Shown here: positions 62,030 to 64,000 of the stretch, piece by piece | Numbering within the stretch: position 1 is the first letter of the stretch | How the letters are laid out: each line of letters begins with the position of its first letter | Source: Gemmataceae bacterium | GTDB lineage: Bacteria; Planctomycetota; Planctomycetia; Gemmatales; Gemmataceae | DNA: 64,000 nt | NCBI GenBank assembly: GCA_901538445.1 | Contig: LR594584.1 | Location: 4,611,152-4,675,151, forward strand | Reading direction: 5' to 3' | Position numbers and translations under genes: made by a program | Notes under the pieces: generated by a model | What the model saw: only the letters and a program-made list of their open reading frames with translations | Told to the model about the DNA's origin: nothing | Databases searched by the model: none

Positions 62030-62049
62030 TCCGAACATCGGAGAACTGG

Positions 62050-63798
62050 ATGTCCGCTCCCGCCGAGTCCCGGTTCACGCTCCGCGACCTGCCGATCCCC
62101 GCGAAGCTCGTCGCGACGTGCTTCCTGCTGTCGGTCGGTCTCGGGTACACCACCGCGATGGTGCAGCTCCACTTCCAGGACTCGAAGTCCGGCGAGCCGA
62201 TGCCCACGCTCCACGACGTGGTGCTGAAGTTCACCGGCAAGAAGTGGTTCGACACCGAGCCCCCGCGGCCGGTGAGCAAGTTCACCCAGCTCATCACCGC
62301 GTCGAGCGGCACGTTCGGGAGCAACGGGACCATGCTCCCGGCGTTCTTCGAGAAGGACCCGTCGTTCAACAAGGCGCTCCGGGGCGGCACCGACGAGACC
62401 AAGCTCCGCGGCGAGCGCGAGGGGGAGCGCGACGCGCTCGTCGAGTGGGCCGGCTCGGCCCCCGACGACCGGAAGAAGGCCTACGAGGCCGACAGCTTTG
62501 TGCTCGCGGCCGACAAGATGCCGAAGTCCATCACCGGCAAGTTCGTCGCCGGCGACGCGGTGAAGGTGAAGAGCCTCATCGACGCCCGGTGCGCGAGCTG
62601 CCACGGCAAGGGCTCGCCGCAGGAGGGGTTCCCGCTCGAAACCTACGCGCAGGTCGACAAGTACCTGGCCGTCCCGCCGGTCCCGCACTTCCCGCCCGGC
62701 GGCGGGTGGGTGCGGGTCGAGGAGCCGATCAGCCTGGAGAAGCTCACCCAATCGACCCACGCCCACCTGCTCAGCTTCGCGGTGCTGTTCTCGCTCACCG
62801 GCCTGGTGTTCGCGTTCTCGTCGTACCCGACGGTCGTGCGGTGCATCATCTCGCCGCTCGTGCTGCTGGCGATCGTCACCGACGTGACGTTCTGGTGGGT
62901 CGCCCGGCTGAGCGACGGGTACGGGGTGTACTTCGCGATGGGCATCATGGGCACCGGCGGCGTCGCCGGCCTGGGGCTGACGGCGCAGATCGTTCTTGGC
63001 GTGTGGAACATGTACGGCCCGAAGGGGAAGCTCGTGCTCGCGCTGCTGTTCGTCGCCGCGGGCGCGGTCGGCGGGCTCGTCATGCAGAAGATCGTGGTGC
63101 CGGGGCTGGAGGCGAAGAAGGCCGAGGCGCTCGCGAAGGTCCGGGCCGAGGCGGAGAAGAAGTCCGACGACAAGAAGGAGCCGCCGAAGAAGGAACCCGA
63201 GAAGAAGACCGAGGACACGAACCCGCCCGAGAAGAAGGACCCGGACCCGAAGCCCGACGACAAGAAGGGGCCGGACCTCACCCAGCCGCCGAAGAAGGGG
63301 GACGAGGTGATCGTGCCCAAACTCGTCGGCGGCGTCAGCGTCATGGACCGGGCGCTGGAGTTCCCGGTCAAGGACAAGGACGGCAAGGACATCCCGCTCG
63401 AGAGTCTCCCGTTCGACAAGGGCGACAGGAAGAACATGGTGCGGGCGTTCTTCGACAAGGACGCCGGCGACTACGCCGCCGCGGTCAAGGCGAAGAATAA
63501 GGACGACCTCGAGAAGCTCACCCCCGAGCGGTTCGGCGAGTTGGAGGCGCTGCGGGAGTGGATGAAGCTCCCCGAGATCGACCGGAAGGCGACCTTCGAC
63601 GCCGACGCATTCCCGCTTCCGAAGGGGCTGGAGAAGAAGCCGTTCACCACCGACTACGTCAAAGACGGTAAGGTGATGATTAAGGCGATCGTGACCGACC
63701 GGTGCGTGCGGTGCCACGCGGACGAGGTGAAGACGACGTTCGACAGCTACAAGACGCTCCGCCCGTACCTGGAGCCGAAGCCGCCCGAGAAGAAGTGA
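62050..63798 (+). CDS. Membrane protein with two c-type haem sites
   Basis: 582 residues. An N-terminal helix (LVATCFLLSVGLGYTTAMV) is followed by a domain with haem motif CASCH near 180. Four or five helices come next, including LLSFAVLFSLTGLVFAFSSY, then a Lys/Pro/Glu-rich linker (about 370-430), and a C-terminal domain with CVRCH near 551. The helix bundle with THAHLLSFAVLFSLTG is a planctomycete type seen in cytochrome-bearing proteins near respiratory genes. It probably passes electrons across or at the inner membrane. The ATG at 62050 is used because upstream codons are repeat-derived. Confidence 0.85.
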   Translation: MSAPAESRFTLRDLPIPAKLVATCFLLSVGLGYTTAMVQLHFQDSKSGEPMPTLHDVVLKFTGKKWFDTEPPRPVSKFTQLITASSGTFGSNGTMLPAFFEKDPSFNKALRGGTDETKLRGEREGERDALVEWAGSAPDDRKKAYEADSFVLAADKMPKSITGKFVAGDAVKVKSLIDARCASCHGKGSPQEGFPLETYAQVDKYLAVPPVPHFPPGGGWVRVEEPISLEKLTQSTHAHLLSFAVLFSLTGLVFAFSSYPTVVRCIISPLVLLAIVTDVTFWWVARLSDGYGVYFAMGIMGTGGVAGLGLTAQIVLGVWNMYGPKGKLVLALLFVAAGAVGGLVMQKIVVPGLEAKKAEALAKVRAEAEKKSDDKKEPPKKEPEKKTEDTNPPEKKDPDPKPDDKKGPDLTQPPKKGDEVIVPKLVGGVSVMDRALEFPVKDKDGKDIPLESLPFDKGDRKNMVRAFFDKDAGDYAAAVKAKNKDDLEKLTPERFGELEALREWMKLPEIDRKATFDADAFPLPKGLEKKPFTTDYVKDGKVMIKAIVTDRCVRCHADEVKTTFDSYKTLRPYLEPKPPEKK

Positions 63799-63830
63799 CC
63801 GCAAGGGGCGAGCGGCGCGGCTGTGATTCT

Positions 63831-63899
63831 GCGAGCGGCGGGGCGTGAGCCCGCCGGTGTTGCTCAGGCACACCGGCGGGCTCACGCCCCGCCGCTCGC
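63831..63899. repeat. 29-bp perfect inverted repeat, GCGAGCGGCGGGGCG family
   Basis: Arms 63831-63859 and 63871-63899 are exact, with an 11-base loop. They differ from the 41414-41481 copy by a G for C inside each arm, so the two arms changed together. A truncated arm is also seen at about 63808-63822. Confidence 0.93.
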
Positions 63900-63914
63900 T
63901 TCGCAAGCGTTTGT

Positions 63915-63943
63915 TGGCGAGCCGTGTGTGTCAACACACGGGT
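63915..63943. repeat. Lone left arm, TGGCGAGCCGTGTGTG family
   Basis: 29 bases identical to the left arm of the element at 13603-13670, without its right arm in the next 57 bases. Confidence 0.85.
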
Positions 63944-63986
63944 GGGCGTGAACAGGGGTACGCAGAGATTGAATCTGGGTCAGGGG

Positions 63987-64000
63987 CACCCCCTCGCTGG
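63987..64000. repeat. Partial arm of the GGCGAACCCTGAGCG family at the window edge
   Basis: CACCCCCTCGCTGG matches the start of the right arm at 23369-23401. No left arm is seen before it. The rest lies beyond the window. Confidence 0.6.

Overview
The window looks like chromosome from a planctomycete of the Gemmataceae (Gemmata or a close relative). The evidence is very high GC coding sequence, five proteins carrying the TIGR02996 N-terminal domain, a DUF1559 pseudopilin, a BBP7-type outer-membrane protein, large Ser/Thr kinases fused to WD40 or sulfatase-modifying-factor domains, and futalosine-pathway menaquinone genes. I see no rRNA, tRNA, CRISPR array, insertion sequence or prophage.

Layout. 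1-5 kb: a partial tRNA-dihydrouridine synthase, a small toxin-antitoxin-like pair with a truncated second gene, two TIGR02996 proteins and a tandem pair of secreted paralogues. 5-14 kb: amidophosphoribosyltransferase (purF), a DUF6065 protein, a sugar nucleotidyltransferase, two more TIGR02996/leucine-rich proteins, a shortened SDR-fold protein, an MmgE/PrpD protein and a small zinc-ribbon protein. 14-24 kb: two membrane Ser/Thr kinases, a frameshifted PTH2-like gene next to a Uma2 nuclease, a ThiS-ThiG fusion and a secreted terpene-cyclase-fold repeat protein. 23-35 kb: di-haem peroxidase, DUF4380 protein, C45 hydrolase, ABC-2 permease, degenerate sulfatase-like protein, PepSY-type membrane protein, DUF1559 pilin, molybdate-type permease, thioesterase and alpha/beta hydrolase. 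35-49 kb: sdhB, ThuA-like protein, class V aminotransferase, ABC ATPase, mqnC and mqnA, MATE exporter, trpG/pabA, sugar-phosphate isomerase and a multi-pass membrane protein. 48-64 kb: BBP7 protein, a SulP-STAS-carbonic anhydrase fusion, a fifth TIGR02996 protein, a decayed DUF4058 gene, a tetR-MFP-RND efflux operon with a recognisable promoter and operator, a DHH phosphoesterase and a two-haem membrane protein.

The most unusual signal is not a gene. Nearly every second intergenic space holds a long, usually perfect inverted repeat with arms of about 20-37 bp. These fall into about a dozen sequence families, several of which recur in the window. Four families with unrelated cores share the same outer tip, TGGCGAGCC or TGGCGAACC. 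Several copies have become part of genes: one is the in-frame linker of the ThiS-ThiG fusion, two encode the hydrophobic core of signal peptides, one encodes the tail of the TetR regulator, and arms of one family supply the stop codon of mqnA and of an aminotransferase. A separate oddity is an exact 20-bp tandem repeat array upstream of the DHH phosphoesterase gene.
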